From the NCBI RefSeq assembly GCF_000499845.2, contig NC_023754.2, positions 25,768,611 through 25,832,610 on the forward strand: a stretch of DNA of 64,000 nucleotides. The letters run 5' to 3'. Each line of letters opens with the position of its first letter. Position 1 is the stretch's first letter. Made by a program: the position numbers and the translations under genes. Of this stretch, positions 1-13,685 are shown piece by piece. The notes under the pieces are model-generated. The model made no database searches, was not told the origin of the DNA, and saw only the letters and a list, made by a program, of their open reading frames with translations. The DNA comes from Phaseolus vulgaris. Taxonomy: Eukaryota; Streptophyta; Magnoliopsida; Fabales; Fabaceae.

Positions 1-2040
1 GCTTACTGATTTTACTTATTTTTACTTTATTTGGTTTATATCATTGTATTTTTTAATTGTCTAATAAGAAGGATTTTGTGTTACATGCATATAATTCCTG
101 TATATGTTTAATTGTGTTTATATTTATGAAAATATTTCAGTAAAATACTTAAATATTAATTACATTAAATATTATATTTAAAAAAAACACTAAATTAATC
201 TCCAAATTATCACTAAATCAGCTATTAAAATTATTACTAATAAATCACTATAATTTTTTCAATAAAATTATTCATTATACATAACGACCACTATTTATTG
301 CACACTATATAATCTAATCTTATTTATGATGATAAATATAAGTTTAGGGTTTAGGGTTTATATTACGTAATATTATAGGTCAAAGAGTGTCTTGTAAGGT
401 AGGCTAAGTGAATCAAGTCATAATCAAATAATTTGATTTCTACTGGAATTGAGAGGAAGATTATCACATGATGCATCAATAATCGTGTGACTTAAGTCAC
501 GAGGATCAAGTCACAATCAAATTATGATGTTTGAGTTATTATGATTTTAAGGAGAAAAAATTTCATGGTGAACTATAGTTTTTAACTTAATAATAAATGT
601 TCAATCTAATAATTAATATTAGACCTCAAACTTTCAATTTTAAGTTGTAATAACATATACTATATAAGTTAACTCCAAAGAGATCTATTAAAAGCATTGA
701 CATGTTAGATAAAAATATACTACTAAATAAAAGTGTTATCAAATTGATTAAATAAATATAATTAAAATATTTTTCTTAAAATTTATAAGGCAAAAATAAG
801 TATAAAAAAATTTAAATACTATAGTTAATCCAAGATTTATCAATTTTTTTAAAGAAAAATATTTATGACATCCCTTGGCCATACTTCTCAAACTGGATTC
901 TAAACCCTAGTCAATCTCTTTGGCAACATTAAGAATCACAGAATCTCTAGTTTCTTTGTAGTGTACCAATTCCCACTACGGAAAAACTTTTATTAAATAG
1001 GTTGAACACTTTATATATTAAAACTCTTAAAATGTCTTTTTAATCGTTTAAATATGAATTCACTGTTGCTATAGATGTAGATAATTGTAATCATCAATGA
1101 TTCGTTAATGGAGAAAATATTACTTTTTCACATTTTTCTATAAGTGTATTAATTTGGGAAAGAAAGAAATTGGACAGGAAACTATTTGTTTTAGGGATGT
1201 AGAAAATAAATTTGGACAATGGTAAATTTAAGACATATGTTAACGTTTATAGGTTGTTAATTTGCTTAAAACAACGTCCAATAGATTTTTTAAAACATTT
1301 ATTTCTTTTAACTGTCATCTTTTGCCTTTGTTACGCAAATAAATCCATACACTTTTTTGAGGAAAATAATCCTTCATACAATTTTCATAAAATTTCCTTC
1401 CATGTATATAATTTTTTTTACCACATATTAATTAGCTTACTTTGTATTGAACAAGTAATTACTATTTGTTTTAAAAGTTTTTATTAACAATCTAAAGGAA
1501 AAAGTTGTTGAAATTCAATTCCATGGTTTAAATGTTTTCCAAATTTGTCAAATCATTCAATTTTCTCAAAATATTTAAACACCAACTAAAACTTATTAGA
1601 GACACGGAAATGATTTTGGCAAGTCAACTAAAGAAACTCATTACCTCTCAGAATCTGTCATTGAAAAAGAAAAATCACATATAAAACTATATACATCATA
1701 TAAACTCAAATATACGATATGTGAAACTTAATGAATCTGTTTCTTTGATGGATAGAAGAAAACATGCAGAGAGGGAAGAAAGGAGAAGATATGGCTCACT
1801 TTCTATTTCTTTGAACCTCTTTTCTATTTCATCTAAGGATATTTATAGATCAATAAAGTATTCCAGTCGCTTGTGATAAGATCACAAAAACGTGTTTTAC
1901 TTTAGAAGAAATTTGTACCAAAATACATTTGTGATAAGAAAATTTGATAATTGAATTAGAAATTATTAGGTGGAAGATTATGAATCATCTTATGTGGACA
2001 AGCTTTAGAATAAGTACGAGAGAATGTGAGGGCCGAAGGC
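1..2040. other. AT-rich intergenic stretch, no gene seen
   Basis: No open frame here has recognisable protein content. The only long frame (1212-1487, plus) is a low-complexity Phe/Ile/Lys-rich translation typical of AT-rich spacer. A short telomere-like tract is listed separately. Confidence 0.6.
343..359 (+). repeat. short interstitial telomere-like tract
   Basis: Two exact copies of the plant telomere heptamer TTTAGGG stand head to tail, followed by a partial third. Such tracts occur inside plant chromosomes and also resemble telo-box promoter motifs. No gene start is visible close by, so a regulatory role is not supported. Confidence 0.6.
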
Positions 2041-2047
2041 ATATTCT

Positions 2048-2053
2048 TTTATT
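2048..2053 (-). terminator. probable poly(A) signal of the AILP1-like gene
   Basis: On the minus strand this reads AATAAA, about 195 bases beyond the TAG stop of the AILP1-like gene. That is a normal distance for a plant 3' UTR. The assignment is positional only. Confidence 0.45.
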
Positions 2054-2245
2054 ACATTAGAAAGCGCAACTGTACACGAAAAACATAGTAAATCCTATCT
2101 AATGAACAAAGTACACCATAACAAACTTTACTACCAGTCGCACTTTTCTCAAACCAAAAGGTATTTACATGGCCCATCTGCATGCCTTACAGTGACAAAC
2201 ACGTAAAAACATCACTCCATTAGTATACTGTATCCGAACATGGAT

Positions 2246-5200
2246 CTAGTACTCTGTGGCTGCAAGAACTGCTGACCCCTCCACCTGATAATTCATCCAA
2301 TCAAATACACAGAACAGATCACAAGAGATGTATTCAAGTTCATCTATGGAGAGAGCAACACAGACAAGAAATAAACCATGAATGCAAAAATCAATTTTGT
2401 AAGTCAAGCTTTAAGGAATTAAAAATAATATTTTGTGGTGTAGTTTCCAATTTCTTTTTTGTTAACCCAGGCCAAAGACTTTGTACCTAAACAAACCTGC
2501 CAACCACTTGCAAAACAAATCAAACATACATTCTAATTTTTTGTTTTTTTCTATTAGGGATGTTTCAAGGACAAGTGTGAGTATATTAAAATTTAGTTGC
2601 AGCTTGCAATACTAGTTACATAATTAATTTCAACTCTTAACTTTTTTAAACTCTAGAAAGAGATATGGAGATTGAGTTTAAATTAGTCTAATCCTTTCAT
2701 TTTGGAAACCTAACCTTTGATTTAGTGCAATGTTCTGTATGCATGGCATTTTTATGAACTTCTGTTCTATTGTGTCTGACCTCACAGTTTTCCTTTGTAC
2801 TAATGTGGTGTTAACCTCCTATTACTACTTGGACTGATTCTCTATTCTAAACAGATGAAAAGAATATCCTGCAAAGAGAGCTTTGAGTTGTAGCAGCAAT
2901 AATATTTAAACTCTTGTCGTCTAGTTACCTTGAAGGTCGCACCCCAGATTTCCTCTTCCTCTGCAGGTACTGCAGTAATCTTATTCTTTGGATTCTCATA
3001 GCATCTCAGTCCTCCAACTGCTGTAGAGTAGAAACATCCTGTAAAATTCAGAGAATAACTAATGAGGGAATACTTACATTTTTGGGTATAAATAAGAAAT
3101 AAAACATGGACAATGTCGTAGTATAAAATCTCCAAGACTTTTGTGCATGTAATATTTTTCATGTTTCCCCTGTTCTACTATTAAATCTGACATATTATGA
3201 ATTATCATCACCTTAAAGGTGAGGGGGAGAACATCACTCTAGAATCACAAACTATAAGCACCTCTGTAGGTCACTTGTAACAAGTAGTTGTCAAAATGTT
3301 GAGAATTGTGATAGGCTCTGATAAAATTAAACACACCTTCAGGGAAAGAAGCAAGGGACTTGCCACAAGAACCTTTAAGCAAATCTGCATCATCAGCAAA
3401 AGCTACATATCCATCAGCTGTAATTCCCCAATAGAGAGGAACTTTACCAGCTTGATCCTGTAAAAAACAATCCAAGCCCAAGGTTGAGTAAAAAAGACTG
3501 AAGATCATGACAAATTGATGGGATTGTTAGATAACTTACAGAAGCCACAAAGAGGGTAGAAGTGGACTTGTCAAAAACTATAAAAGCAAAGTTCCCGCTG
3601 AGGTGACAAACAACACGGTTGGCAGGGTAGGGTGCTCGATCACGTAAAGCTTTGTAAGCCTCAATCACCAAAATCACTTCAGTGGCTGACTTGGCCAGTC
3701 CATACTGTTGTCTCAGGCTGCCCAAATTGTCAAGAGCCCCCTCAAACAAGCAGAATATTTCATCCTTAACAGCAAATGATCTGACATTTTACATTTTACA
3801 ATTAACATTTAGACCATAAACGTATATAGATATATAGATAGATAAAATTCAATAAGAAACAGTGAAACAATATGCAATCTAGCTGAACCATCACATGTCT
3901 TACACTACCATAGTTATTATATATTGACCTAAAACAAATAGTAGTTGAGATACAAAGTGCACAATTTACCTCAAAGTGGTGTGCTACTTTCAATGCCTAT
4001 ATGGGATGGGATGATAAGAAGAAGGATGTGCTCAAAGTCTCAAACACAAAGGTAAACTTTGCATTGCCCTTTTAATTTTCAATTCAAAAGCTTCATTTGT
4101 ACCACTACTCCTATCAAGCATCATCTAAGTGACACTTCTCTTCCCACAAACAAAGTCCACATTTCAAAGTACTCAATTGTCTTAATTAGTTTATATGAGT
4201 AACCTAGTTCTTTTTTATGAGAAAAAGTTGGTAAAGATTAATTATGTCATTCACCTTCACACAAAAGAAAGAGAAGAATAAGACATCCAACCTAATCTTG
4301 TAACTACACTGCTTAAATGTTTTAGTATATTTGTGTAAATGTTTTAAATAAAAATAGCAAATTTTAAATAAAAGTTATCCATCCTACTTTTGATTAAGAA
4401 AACTTCTTGACAAATGAATCAAAAATGAAAACTTGATGACAAGAATATAAATAGCTTAATCAAAGTGTTTTCAATCTTCTGGGTCCACAAGCATAATCTA
4501 TGTTATCCTTATCCTTTTATCTCATTCATCCTCTTTGGACCAAAAAAGCAAAATAATAAAATGAAAATAACAGTTCAGCCAATAAAAGTCAACATTTTGA
4601 AGTGAAAAAAGCAAACCCAATGTATAGACTAATAATTGAACTAGAACCCACCACTTAGAGCATCCACTAAAATTTTCATTTTTTGTGACAAAGAAAACAA
4701 ATAAAAGGCATACACACTAATTATCAATAAATAACATGGAACTTACTTATAATATTAACTGATCCTATCATCAAATTTATTTATTTTACTTGCACTAATT
4801 TGATCAAAATTTTCCTAATAACACTTTCTAAAAAAAGACCAAGTCCGGTTTTTACAAAACCACGTAGACCATGGAAATGGATTCAACAACTCAATCTAGA
4901 TCCACAAACTGTATCCTAAAAGAAAGCTGGTAAAAAATCCTAAATATTTCATTAATGATATAAGTTGATAATCATGCACATTCAAAATTATATAAAAGGA
5001 TAAATTATTTTTTAAAAATTTATAAAGAATCTATATTATGTTTTTTTTAAAATAACAGTATTTGATGAAATCCTGATCAGAATGACTAGTCAGACTGCAA
5101 AACTGAGGAATCGGTCTGAAAAAAATCAATTAAAGAAATTAAAATTCATCAAAAAATAATAATCTGTAAAAAAAATTATGTTGTTCAATAAAACAATAAT

Positions 5201-6481
5201 TTTATACAACCATTTCTATTTTTTGAAAATAAAAAATAACAAACAAATTATTTTAATATAATTATATGATTAACATATTTTTATATTATCAAAATTTAAA
5301 TATTATGATTTTTTTTCATATATGTATTAAACATTAAAACTTATAACATAAAAAAAAGTAGTGATAATATACAATAAAATACTTACATATTAATTATTTT
5401 GTTAATATTAGTTTGACAACTTTCAATTGATTTAATTTATGATTAAACTTTTAAGATTGAAATTAAGTTGTGATAACCTCAAATAGGTGTTTGGTTTTAA
5501 AAAGTCTTGAAAATAAAGATAGAGATGGATGATGATGAAATTATTACTTTATAAATCAGATCACCCACCCACCCACTCCAAACCGATACTAATACTCAAA
5601 ATGACTCATTTTCTAAACTGTCAGTCTTTTTTTTTATGCTGCCTTCCACATAATGATTCAATTTCACTGTATTACTATTTATTTCTATTTTTTCAATTCT
5701 ATTTATTATCTCAATATTTGCACTATTTCATAAATTTTTAGGAAAATTTAAGAAAGAAAGAGGAATCATCCATGTCTTTTGGATTTGACAAAATTTAATT
5801 TAATAATTGAAAGATTTAATGAAAAAACAATGTTGAATTATTCTTCATGGTATTTTTTTTTTTTTGAAGAGTGAGCTTTGTAAAGAGAAATAAGAAGAAA
5901 ATTTTAAATTTATATGATATTGCTTTTTTATTGTAAAAAGTATATACCTGTGTAATTTTTTAATTTAGTTTCTTCCTGAAACTCCTAGAATATGCAATAA
6001 ATGTAGTCCGTGATCGGAATGATAGACTCATGAATTAGCAGCAGCAAACTTTTTCCACCAAACATGTTCTCACATGATTTATACTAACAACAACAGATCA
6101 GATACGATCCTTCCATTTTGTGTCAGAAATCTTTAGAATTAAGGAATTGATTAATTCCATTTTCTTAAACTATAATTTTTAAAAGCTCTTCCTCTTAAGT
6201 TTTATCGATAACAACGAAATTTTTGCCAGAGTATGGTGAAATTTATAAAATTTATGAAATTACAAAATCTTTAAATACCTGGGATGCCATGGGGACTCGC
6301 TGTGGTGTGTGTAAGCCAACTGCACGTGTTCTCCCACTTGTAGTGACACTGCGGAAGCTTGGCTATCCACGAACCGTTTCAGCAGCTTTTCGGCGGTTGT
6401 TTTTGGGGACGGTGTTCGGCTGCCCGCGGCCACCAATTCTTCCGGTGGTGACACCACAGAACTGCTGAAGATTCCTAACAT
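2246..6481 (-). CDS. AILP1: aluminium-induced protein-like (AILP1/TSJT1, DUF3700), five exons
   Basis: The CDS is the complement of exons 6279-6481, 3540-3780, 3337-3457, 2929-3038 and 2246-2284. All junctions are GT-AG and the phases agree, giving 237 aa, close to the roughly 234 aa of Arabidopsis AILP1 as I recall it. The start is the MLGIF typical of the family. The family's YGL motif is at residues 94-96 and LRDR at 113-116, and the protein ends VEGSAVLAATEY. The fold is that of a class II glutamine amidotransferase, but there is no Cys at position 2, so amidotransferase activity is not expected. Family members respond to auxin, sugar starvation, dark or aluminium; the molecular role is poorly known. 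Intron 1 is 2498 bp, far longer than the others (82-644 bp). A weak TATA-like CTTTATAA lies about 130 bases upstream, near 6608-6615. Confidence 0.95.
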
Positions 6482-6699
6482 TTTTTTCTCTCACTAAAAA
6501 ACAGAAAATAAAAATAAGAAAAATAAAAAAAAAATTGTTTTAGCTCTCTTGCTAAAGTACACGCTACTGAGTATGGGATGGGAAGTGCGTGTGCAGTGTG
6601 GGTTTCGTTATAAAGATGAGGAATGAGGGCAGTGCGGTCATTTTGGAGATAAATTAACAATTAAAAACTGTTGTATCTTTGTGAATAACTACGTCTTTA

Positions 6700-9600
6700 T
6701 GGGTTGAAGAAAATAAATTGTTCCTTGGTAGGGCCCATACGATGGTGATGATGTTTTGAGCACGAGAATCAGGATCAGATACCTTTGGCTTTAGCCATTG
6801 TGATTATCATTACTCGGCAGGGTATCATCACCGTTTGTTTTGTGGATAGGGACCCAGGGATGGAATGCAGTTATCTGCTGCGGAAGCGTCCAGAATTGCT
6901 TTTGTTTGCACCTTCCTACCATGTCAGATACTTTCTATGCATGATTTTTTCCTTTATTACTAGGTTTTTCATTACTATGCACTGGGAGTTGGTAAAACTC
7001 ACAATTGGATTACCTTGTGTCAACATTGTTATGAAGTATCACATTGCTTGTTTATTTCTTAATTTTCCTTCAAGTTCTTAATCTTTTGCCATGTTAAAAT
7101 GATTTCCCTTTTTTCTTGTGGATTTAAATGTTTCTGAGATTTTCAAATTCTCTTCCAAGGCTAAAATATCTGTAATATTTTTATTTTTTTAAATATCTGT
7201 AATATATTCTCTTTCCAACCAAAAACAAAGGAAAAACAGAAGGACACTGTACAATGACTAACCAAAACAGCTAAAATCCAAGATCTAATTAAGAATCTGT
7301 TTTGTCCCTAGAGAAAGAAAGGAATGATGATGATGATTTGATCCAGAAAGAAAAAAAATATGAAAATTGAGATATTAATTAGTGATTTATCTTTTTACAT
7401 AAAAATAAGAAGAGATGTGAGAAAGTAAAAACATAATCAAGGTGTAGAACATAATTTTTTATTTTGTCTGATGAATTTTTTGATAATGTAAAATAAGTAT
7501 GAGTTTTAAATAGATAAATAAAATAACTATGATAAGAAATAAATAATAAAAATTAAATAATGTTATAATAAAAAATATTTATCTTTATTTATCTTCAATA
7601 AGTTATATTTTTACTTAATTTTTTGTTAAAACAAGTGTTTTATTTCATCCTATATCCTAAATTTTTTAATTATTTTATTTTATCTTAATGAGTTAAATAT
7701 AATAGTTATATTTATTTATATAATAAACTTATTTAAATATAATTTTGTATTATTGTTTCTATATTTAATATATATAATGTTAGAGGAGTGATATAGATAA
7801 TGAATTTGAATAAAAGAGAAGAAAAAAAACATAACTATTGTGGAGTAATTAAGTGTGTGCATGAGGTTTTTTTTTCTCTTTTTTTATTGAAAGATAAGCT
7901 TTATTTAAAAAAATAAAAAAGATTTTAAAGTTTATAAGTTTATTTGTTCTAAATCTTATTATTTTTTTTTTTTAAATTCTCTATACTTTCTAAAATAGTA
8001 AAATAGGTTTTTGGTTGTGATTATGCTATTGAGTTGTGGTTTTAATGAGCTATAAGGCTAGGTAGGGAGTTTTTTTAACCAATCCTTTGTATTAGACACT
8101 CTCTACCCATATGCTTTTATTTTGTTTTTTTTTTTCTTTGTTATTGGATCAATTATTTTTACCTTGAATATATTATTTAATGAATTATTAACTAGTAAAT
8201 GGTCACTCTAATCAACTGGAATTTATTCACTCCTTTTAATTTTAAGCATAAAAAGGGAAAAAGATAATTTAATGACTTTTTTTCTCAATTTCTTAAATCA
8301 ATCACGTTAAAGCAAATTAAATCAAGTTAATAAATTTTATTAAAATGTTTGTTAAAGAATAGTATTATATTAATATAATTTTTTATTATTTGTTTTAAAT
8401 ATAACAACTTCACTAAAGTATACTAGATATTAAAAAAATATGTATCGAGTTGAGAGTCTAATAATTGTCAATAAGTATTTGAAATATTATCAACATCAAC
8501 ATCAAGAATAAAAAATAAAGTGTTTAAGTTGTTAAATCGTGATGGTTAAGCTTAATGATTGTGTTTCATTCATATCTTTACGTGTTTATTAAAAATATTA
8601 ATTAATCTTAGGAGAACTAGTAAGGATGAGACTGAAAGCAATATATATTACACAAGTTGGAATATATGTTATTTTTTTATTGGGAGGAGAATCTAATAAA
8701 TTATATAATATAAAATCTAAAATGTAATAAGATTAAAATATATGAGTCTAGTTTTTATATTTATAATATATGTGAACTTAGTTTTCTAATTTCTAAAGAT
8801 ATGTTATTTTAGTTATTTTTATTTGATATTTAATGACAATTTTTTTTCCATCATAAAATTATAAAATAATTTCATGATATTATTTTTTATATTTAAATTT
8901 AATATTTAATAATTTCTACCTTAAGTTAATAAAAAACTAAAATCGTATGTTTTTAAAATTAAAAACTGAATTTAACTATTTAAAAATATAAAAAATAAAG
9001 ATAAATTAAAAAAATACAGGAAAAAAAACATATTATTTTCCTATAATATATGTTTTAGTATTAACGATAAATTTTTTTATCAACTCACGATTATTATAAT
9101 ATATTTGAGGTTTTGAAGTTTTCCGAATACTATGGCTATCAACGTTTTAAGTGATAAAATTAAAAATATTGAACTAAGTTTTTTAATAAAATTACTATTC
9201 ATATTCACAATAAGGAATAAATTTGTAAAAGGAGGTTGCTTAGGTATATGGGTGGATCATGCTCACACCTCATGAGAATCTATAAACTTTATCTCCTTCC
9301 TTTTTCAATGTCAAGCTCCATTACGTTATGTATGATAAATGTCAACTAAAATTGACATAACAACCAATTCTTATTTTTTAAAATATACAAGTTTAATTAT
9401 TTTTGTTAATCTAATTTTTCTACTAGTAAATAATTTATAAAAATTTATAGTTATTTACTAAATTTTAAGATGTGTTTTGATTTTAATAAACATATTTGTT
9501 TTTTCATAAGAGAGTAAGCGGACACTTAACCTAGAACCTAGAAAAAAGTACTATTGTATTAAGAGATTTAATTAAGTTACAATTTTAATTTGATTTTAAC

Positions 9601-9903
9601 ATATTTAATGTGTTGAATACTCTATACTCCTAAATAATTAAGAACTACTTTTAAGTTAATTTTGAATAAATAACTACATCATCTCTTGAAAGTATTGAAA
9701 GTAGAAAACATTGTTGCATTAACCATTAAATTGAAACTATAAAAAAATTGAATGTATAAAAACAATCATATAATCCAAAAATTTAAGGAAAAGTGCATAA
9801 AGTTATAATATTGAAATTTAGATATTATAAAATGACTGTAATTAATTAATTTTAAATATTATTTAACATATGTGATTTCTCTTAAAAAAATCATGAAATA
9901 TAA
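6700..9903. other. AT-rich intergenic stretch, no gene seen
   Basis: The first 380 bases are less AT-rich than the rest and hold a 98-codon plus-strand frame (6785-7081) with no recognisable domain or splice context. The remainder is homopolymer-rich AT sequence without features I can support. Confidence 0.5.
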
Positions 9904-10038
9904 ACTAATTTTAGAAATAAAAAATAATTAATTATTATACTGATTAAATTAAAGACTATTTTAAAAAATAATTTTTTATTTATTTTTAAATTAGTTTCTA
10001 TTATTATTAAATAATTTTTAAATTAGTATCTAATTAGT
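9904..10038. repeat. fragment related to the 61.9-62.7 kb inverted-repeat element
   Basis: The stretch follows the arm at about 62,125-62,270 almost phrase by phrase: a TTAGAAAT..AAAAATAATTA block, an ACTGATTAAATTA block, then TTTTAAATTAGTTTCTATT and a TTAGTATCTAATTAG end. It looks like a single decayed arm of the same MITE family. I saw no target-site duplication. Confidence 0.5.
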
Positions 10039-10708
10039 TAACAATCTATCAATAATATGAGTGAAAAAAAAAACTTTAAAAGTTTGTTTTAAAATTTGAA
10101 TTGTGATTATTTTTATTTATATAATTTATAATTATGTATTAAGAATATTCTCGAAAAACAACTTTAATCTTATAAAATACATGTATTATAATAATTAAAT
10201 ATATTTTTGAGTGTTGCATTACCATCCTCGTCACTACTTGCAAGATATTTCAATTTCATTTTTAAATACTGATTTGTTTTTTAAACAGAGGTATTTTAGA
10301 TACAAATTATTTAAATAATTTCTTTGAAAGTAATAAAAAAAATGGAACGTGTCCTTATTTGTTTTTAAATGCTCTAATAAAATTTTGATGTCTCAATCAC
10401 CGACAAATATGGTGAGAAAACTAACGCTATAGTTACTTAAAATATTATTATAGTTTTTTAGATATTTTTTCATTCATTTTTAGTCATTTTCCAAAGTTGT
10501 ATGTTAATTTTTTTTTTAAATATAATACAAATTTATGCAAATACAAGTTTTAATGAGCAGAAACACACACTATGGTTAAATATTTTGTTGTATTATTATA
10601 TTTTTCTTTTAATTTCACTTAACAATGTTAACTTTTCTTAATCTTTTTTAGAAGAATTAAATTAATATGATAAAAATTGATGATAATAACTATAACTCAC
10701 GACATACA

Positions 10709-11780
10709 TATTTTTATAAAAGTTTTTATGTTAAACATTACTATGTAACTTACATCTCAGTTAGACTCACAGTTCAATTAACAATAATCATATGGCAGCA
10801 TAAGAAAAAAATATTATTAAAAAAATACAAAAATATGGGAAACTAGAACTAGACCAAAACTTATATGTTAACAAAAATGATATATATATATACATACCTA
10901 TTTATAAATAATTTTAAGAACAGATTAGATGAAAGCCTATTATATCAATGAAATGATTATCTATGAATAAATATTAAATTAGCCAACTTATTAGCATACA
11001 CATTCCCTTCGTGAAAAATATGGGTAACCTTAAGACAAGTATTTCATCGATTACAAAACATTAGTCTTAGCAGTAAACGCAGCACAAACCAATGCAGAAT
11101 CACATTTAATCCAGACATTAGTAAGCCTCATCTTTAACTCCATAAAACTCAACAACCATAGCAATATGAACTTCAAGAAATGCAGAAAAAGCACCAATAA
11201 ACCTCCTATACTTCCACGAAAAATACCTCCACAAATAGCAATATCAGATATCCCAAACAACGCCCCGTCAATGTTAATTTTAACTCAGTCTGATGAATGA
11301 AACTTTCATCTAACAGGAAGAGGATGAAGAACTTTATCACTACAAGTATTAATACAAAAAATCTTAATTAAGTTGAAATCCAACATATCATTATTCATTT
11401 AAGCTTTAGATAAATTTTTCACTAAACAAGTTAAATCTATAATTGCCGAAATAGCCCTAAAAACCTTAATCTTATCTTGAAATCTAGCATAATTTCTCAT
11501 ACGTCATATCATTCAAATAAAAAAAAGTTATCACAACAAGTTTAATTAATTTAACCAAAAGACTATTATCACTCTTGATAAAATAAAGAAGACCATCCTT
11601 ATTAGATAAATGAAAAATAAGAAAAATCTGTCGAACTCAATTCTAAATATGTAAAACATTAGAACATTAAAAAAAAATATTGAATAGATTTTTCATATTT
11701 TCACAAAACTTATGAAAATATTTATTTTGAATATGTTCATATGTAAGTGTATGGAAAACTTTTGACAAAATTTTGAAAGA
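10709..11780 (-). mobile_element. old 5'-truncated LINE (RNase H end only)
   Basis: The sequence is colinear with about 47,320-48,480 of the LINE copy near 48 kb, in the same orientation. The clearest coding remnant is the RNase H part, 11051-11260 on the minus strand, with the CGGIFRGS and NVWIKCDSALVCAAF-type motifs. Many stops and indels have built up. The element is bracketed by AACTCACGACATACA (10694-10708) and AACTCATGACATACA (11781-11795). This 14/15 match is a convincing target-site duplication of LINE-like length. The copy is therefore an independent insertion, older than the 48 kb copy because it is more decayed. Confidence 0.8.
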
Positions 11781-11795
11781 AACTCATGACATACA

Positions 11796-13303
11796 CTATA
11801 TAAATAATAAATAATCAATTAAAATATTAACTTATTAATAAAATAAGATACTAACAACAAATATTATTACGTGTCACTATATTCCTGCTATGAAAGTTAT
11901 AGATGACATTGTATTAACTTATTTTAAAAAAAAATGGAATTATATTGAAATTATTAAAAAAATGAAAAAAGTAGAATAATAAAATAGAAAGTTTATTTAA
12001 CCTATTGAATATTAAATAAATGTAGTGACTCTTGTTTATAGGGACAGTAACAGTATGTACAAGTGTCAAATCATTAAGGTTACGGCTAGAAAGTTTTTTT
12101 AACCTATTGAATATTAAATATTAAATTTTATTATTTATAAAAAATGTGTGTTTTCAATTTAATTAATTATTAAAATAAAATAAAAAAACGTAACGGAGAG
12201 AAAGAAGTTATTTATTTATTTATTTATATAAGAATGATTCCTTTTGAGATAAACACGCATTGTTATTGAAAGTCTTTTCCCTCCCTACTGCTGAGGGTGA
12301 TGGGGTTGAAATTGGATCTTTGAGGCTTTATATTTTGTCTCGTCTTCGTCTTCAACTTGATTCTTATCTGTTATGTCATGCTTGAATCTCTTCATCAATT
12401 TCCATATTTCCACCTTTCCATAACCAATCACATTCAAACATTGCTCCTTCATCTTACCCAAACCGACTATTTTATCATAATAGATACTATAATTTTTTAA
12501 CAAAATTATAAACGCAAATTTTAATTAAAACTTATGAGTAAAATGTTCAAATTGATGACCTAAAATATTCTTAAAAGTATAATACGGAAAAATAATAAAT
12601 AAACTTATCAAAAAATTAAAATATTATATATATAATTTTTAAGAGTCTTTTCATATTATTTGTCTAAATTTTTAATTTATGTATGTTAATTTTATTTCAC
12701 GGAGAAATTATTTTTTCCCTTTTTTTCTCTACAAGATATTAGGGAGAAGCTCTTGATCAAACATATACTTGTAAAGCTTCATATCTGTTTTCCTTTCTTT
12801 ATTACGATATCTTATTTTCTTGTAATTGAAGTTGTTAATATTTGATTAGTTTGCATATACTTTGATAATTTCGTATTTAACTTATAATGATATTGTATTT
12901 ATGTAACTATCAGAGAATTAGCATGTTTGGAGAATGTAAGTTGAAGACATTGATAAAATGAAAATCCAAATGAGGAAAAGTGAAAGCAAGAAAAAGTAGT
13001 GGCATTGAGTTGGCGGTGGGTTCCAGGTGCAGAGTGCAAGGTGTTATAAATAATTGAAACTCATCAAGCATCAAAATCGTTATCTAAACTCTCAAATCGT
13101 GGTCTGAGGTGGGGTTAGATACCTTCGTTGCTCTGCAACCAATATTCCAATCAATCAATGTATATATATCAAAGTGAGACTTAAAAAGAAAAAGAAAAAA
13201 AGTGTGAAGTGATAATATTCATTTTTTAATTATTCAAAACCAATATTCACATTATTCAGGTTAGTTTTTTTTTATAATAATTAAACAAATTTAAACTTGA
13301 ATT
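11796..13303. other. AT-rich intergenic stretch, one weak open frame
   Basis: A minus-strand frame at 12285-12503 has a hydrophilic, Lys/Asp/Glu-rich end (VEDEDETKYKAS, then QFQPHHPQQ) before its stop. It lies in slightly less AT-rich sequence and could be a remnant exon, but I recognise no family and no splice partner. Nothing else is supportable. Confidence 0.4.
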
Positions 13304-13680
13304 TGTTGAGGACTAGATTAGAGAAAAAAATATTTTATAATATATAAGTGAGTGTAAATTTTACCTTATAAATTATAAACTTGTTTTATAAGATTGAGTT
13401 AGATTTAAAATTCACTTTTTAATATGGTATCAGAGTTATTTCTGAGTTTATCCTAATAAAAGCTTGATTGGGCTTATCAAGCCACCCGCTATAGAACCGT
13501 TATCGGACCATTAATAATATATAGTCTCATACACGAGTTGGTAGCCTTGTGAGAAGAGTGTGTTGGAGATCACACATCAACTAGAGATAAGGACATCTCA
13601 TAATATATAAGTAAATGCAAACTTTGTCTTATAAGTCAGTTTTATAAAATTGAGTTAAACTTAAAGTTCACTTATTAATA
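13304..13680 (+). mobile_element. complete TRIM (miniature LTR retrotransposon)
   Basis: Two related terminal repeats of about 119-120 bp lie at 13304-13422 and 13561-13680. Each starts with TGTTG and contains the shared phrase ATAATATATAAGT. Directly after the first repeat is TGGTATCAGAG (13425-13435), the complement of the initiator tRNA-Met 3' end and the usual plant LTR primer-binding site. Purine-rich GTGAGAAGAGTG (13549-13560) directly precedes the second repeat and fits a polypurine tract. Flanking pentamers GAATT (13299-13303) and GAGTT (13681-13685) match at 4/5 and fit a 5 bp target-site duplication. There is no coding capacity, as expected for TRIM elements, which depend on proteins from other elements. 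Divergence between the two repeats shows the insertion is old. Confidence 0.85.
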
Positions 13681-13685
13681 GAGTT

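Noticed and set aside
6785..7081. 98-codon plus-strand frame next to the AILP1-like promoter
   Set aside because: No domain, hydrophobic low-complexity content, no splice partners, and it lies in the upstream region of a divergent gene.
12285..12503. 72-codon minus-strand frame with an acidic, Lys-rich tail
   Set aside because: No recognisable family. The composition of the first half is that of AT-rich spacer. It could be a remnant exon but cannot be supported.
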